Of a stretch of DNA of 64,000 nucleotides, positions 62,849 through 64,000 are shown piece after piece; within the stretch, counting starts at the first letter, position 1, and each line of letters starts with the position of its first letter. Source of the stretch: Halalkalibacter alkalisediminis (GTDB taxonomy: Bacteria; Bacillota; Bacilli; Bacillales; Bacillaceae_D); NCBI RefSeq assembly GCF_028610705.1, contig NZ_JAQQWT010000012.1, positions 1-64,000 of the forward strand. Reading direction: 5' to 3'. The notes beneath the pieces are model-generated. The model ran no database searches, had not been told where the DNA came from, and was given only the letters and a program-made list of their open reading frames with translations. A program made the position numbers and the translations under genes.

Positions 62849-64000
62849 TCACCCTCCATCCTTCATGGCATTCACAGCTTTTTTACTGTCCTCAAATGCC
62901 ACAAGTGCTGCTTTATGTTTTTCTAATCCACTGGCCGTGTAGTGCTTAATTCGCTCTTGCATTTCTAAATAATCTTTAGGAATGACTCGGACGAACCGAG
63001 TTTTCATTTCTTCCCAGTTTTCAAGGACCCGTTTCCCGTAGCGACTATCCGTGTAATGGACATGTTTGGTAATCATATCATAAACGCTTGTAAGCTCATC
63101 TTCGTCCTCAACCTTTCCAAGTAGAACCTGCCCCATATTGCATTTTGTTTGAAAGCGTTTGGATTCATCCAGTACATAGGCCACGCCACCAGACATCCCT
63201 GCAGCGAAGTTTTTCCCGGTACTTCCTAGAACAACAACCTTTCCACCTGTCATGTATTCACAACCATGATCGCCAACCCCTTCGACAACGACATTGACTC
63301 CACTGTTTCTCACACAAAAACGTTCTCCCGCAATGCCGTTCACATAGGCTTCACCTGCGGTTGCCCCGTAAAAGGCTACATTTCCAATAATGATGTTTTC
63401 CTCAGGGATAAAAGAACTTCTCCTCGAAGGATGTACGATCATTTTTCCTCCTGATAACCCTTTTCCGATAAAGTCATTGGCATCACCAATTAATCTCATC
63501 GTTAATCCTGGTGGGATGAAGGCACCAAAGCTTTGTCCAGCAGATCCTTTAAACGTGAGTTGAATCGTGTCTTCAGCGAGTCCATTTGCCCCATATCGTT
63601 TTGTGATTTCACTTCCAAGAATCGTTCCAGCCACCCGGTTTATATTTCGAATGGATAACGTCGCTTCTACAGGTTCTCCCTTTTCAAGGGCTTCTTTACA
63701 TAGCGGGATTAGCTCTTGAGAATCCAACGTTTTATCTAGCCCATGAACTTGCTCAACCGTCGCATATCGACTTACACTCTTTGGTACATCGGGCTGATAA
63801 AGCAATTCAGATAAATCAATTCCTTTTGTTTTCCAATGAGTAATGGCTTGATTCGCTTCTAATACATCGGTTCTTCCAACCATTTCATTGATCGTGTGGA
63901 AACCAAGTTCTGCCATTAATTCTCGCACTTCTTTTGCGATAAAACGCATAAAGTTTGCGACATGCTCTGCTTGACCTGGGAATTTTTTTCGAAGCTCTGG
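62849..64000 (-). CDS. gltB: Glutamate synthase large subunit, C-terminal part (cut by window edge)
   Basis: The frame is open to the right edge ([20 protein letters not shown] precedes and follows residue Met 63949) and ends at 62849. The visible 383 residues cover the last part of the FMN barrel and the GXGXG beta-helix domain with repeated GG motifs ([55 protein letters not shown]). Full-length GltB has about 1500 residues. The glutaminase and most of the FMN domain lie outside. In B. subtilis this operon needs GltC; the closest gltC here is at 22754. Confidence 0.97.
   Translation of the reverse strand, partial: PELRKKFPGQAEHVANFMRFIAKEVRELMAELGFHTINEMVGRTDVLEANQAITHWKTKGIDLSELLYQPDVPKSVSRYATVEQVHGLDKTLDSQELIPLCKEALEKGEPVEATLSIRNINRVAGTILGSEITKRYGANGLAEDTIQLTFKGSAGQSFGAFIPPGLTMRLIGDANDFIGKGLSGGKMIVHPSRRSSFIPEENIIIGNVAFYGATAGEAYVNGIAGERFCVRNSGVNVVVEGVGDHGCEYMTGGKVVVLGSTGKNFAAGMSGGVAYVLDESKRFQTKCNMGQVLLGKVEDEDELTSVYDMITKHVHYTDSRYGKRVLENWEEMKTRFVRVIPKDYLEMQERIKHYTASGLEKHKAALVAFEDSKKAVNAMKDGG

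Overview
The window reads as a chromosomal segment of a low-GC, endospore-forming Bacillaceae, most likely an alkaliphilic or salt-tolerant relative of Bacillus/Alkalihalobacillus. The evidence is a B. subtilis-style bioW-A-F-D-I operon behind a BirA-type operator, GltC and GltBD, YjcZ- and YhfH-type mini-proteins, a processed acidic surface protein with its class D sortase, a TRAP transporter and an NhaC-type Na+/H+ antiporter. No rRNA, tRNA or CRISPR array was seen. Most genes lie on the minus strand.

Left part (1-22 kb): the end of an IS1182-type transposase gene precedes a 5'-truncated MFS gene. A dispersed sugar-acid system follows: gnd, a dctPQM TRAP transporter, an unassigned permease, an RpiR regulator, tkt, a phosphofructokinase-like protein, and the operon uxaC-larA-uxuB-larE-gntK-larB-larC. 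A divergent ROK (XylR/NagC) repressor gene flanks uxaC. Five near-identical palindromes of 11-3-11 architecture lie upstream of gnd, dctP, the permease, rpiR and uxaC. Read together, the genes suggest a hexuronate route that bypasses mannonate dehydratase and KDG: glucuronate to fructuronate (UxaC), to D-mannonate (UxuB-type SDR), to D-gluconate (a nickel-pincer LarA-type 2-epimerase served by LarB/LarE/LarC), to 6-phosphogluconate (GntK), to ribulose-5-phosphate (Gnd), and into the pentose phosphate pathway (Tkt). This is the main candidate for an undescribed system. A caveat is that the C-terminal half of LarC survives only as a degenerate relic.

Middle (22-40 kb): a Gln-rich coiled-coil protein, gltC far from gltBD, a NADP-type glutamate dehydrogenase, a DMT-transporter relic, the acidic surface protein/sortase D pair, a formate/nitrite channel, a CBO0543-type membrane protein, the biotin operon (without bioB), a 25-residue hydrophobic mini-protein, and PPDK with its regulatory protein.

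Right part (40-64 kb): a microcompartment-free ethanolamine operon eutH-W-V-A-B-C with a terminator in front of eutA, a dpp-type peptide ABC transporter, a VOC protein, nhaC, three very small genes (one YjcZ-like, two tandem YhfH-like), a membrane protein, a GNAT acetyltransferase, and a FrnE/DsbA-like gene. That gene has an in-frame TGA exactly at the first active-site cysteine, followed by a hairpin with bacterial SECIS-like geometry. A doubly frameshifted glutamate dehydrogenase pseudogene and gltB-gltD, cut by the window edge, close the segment.
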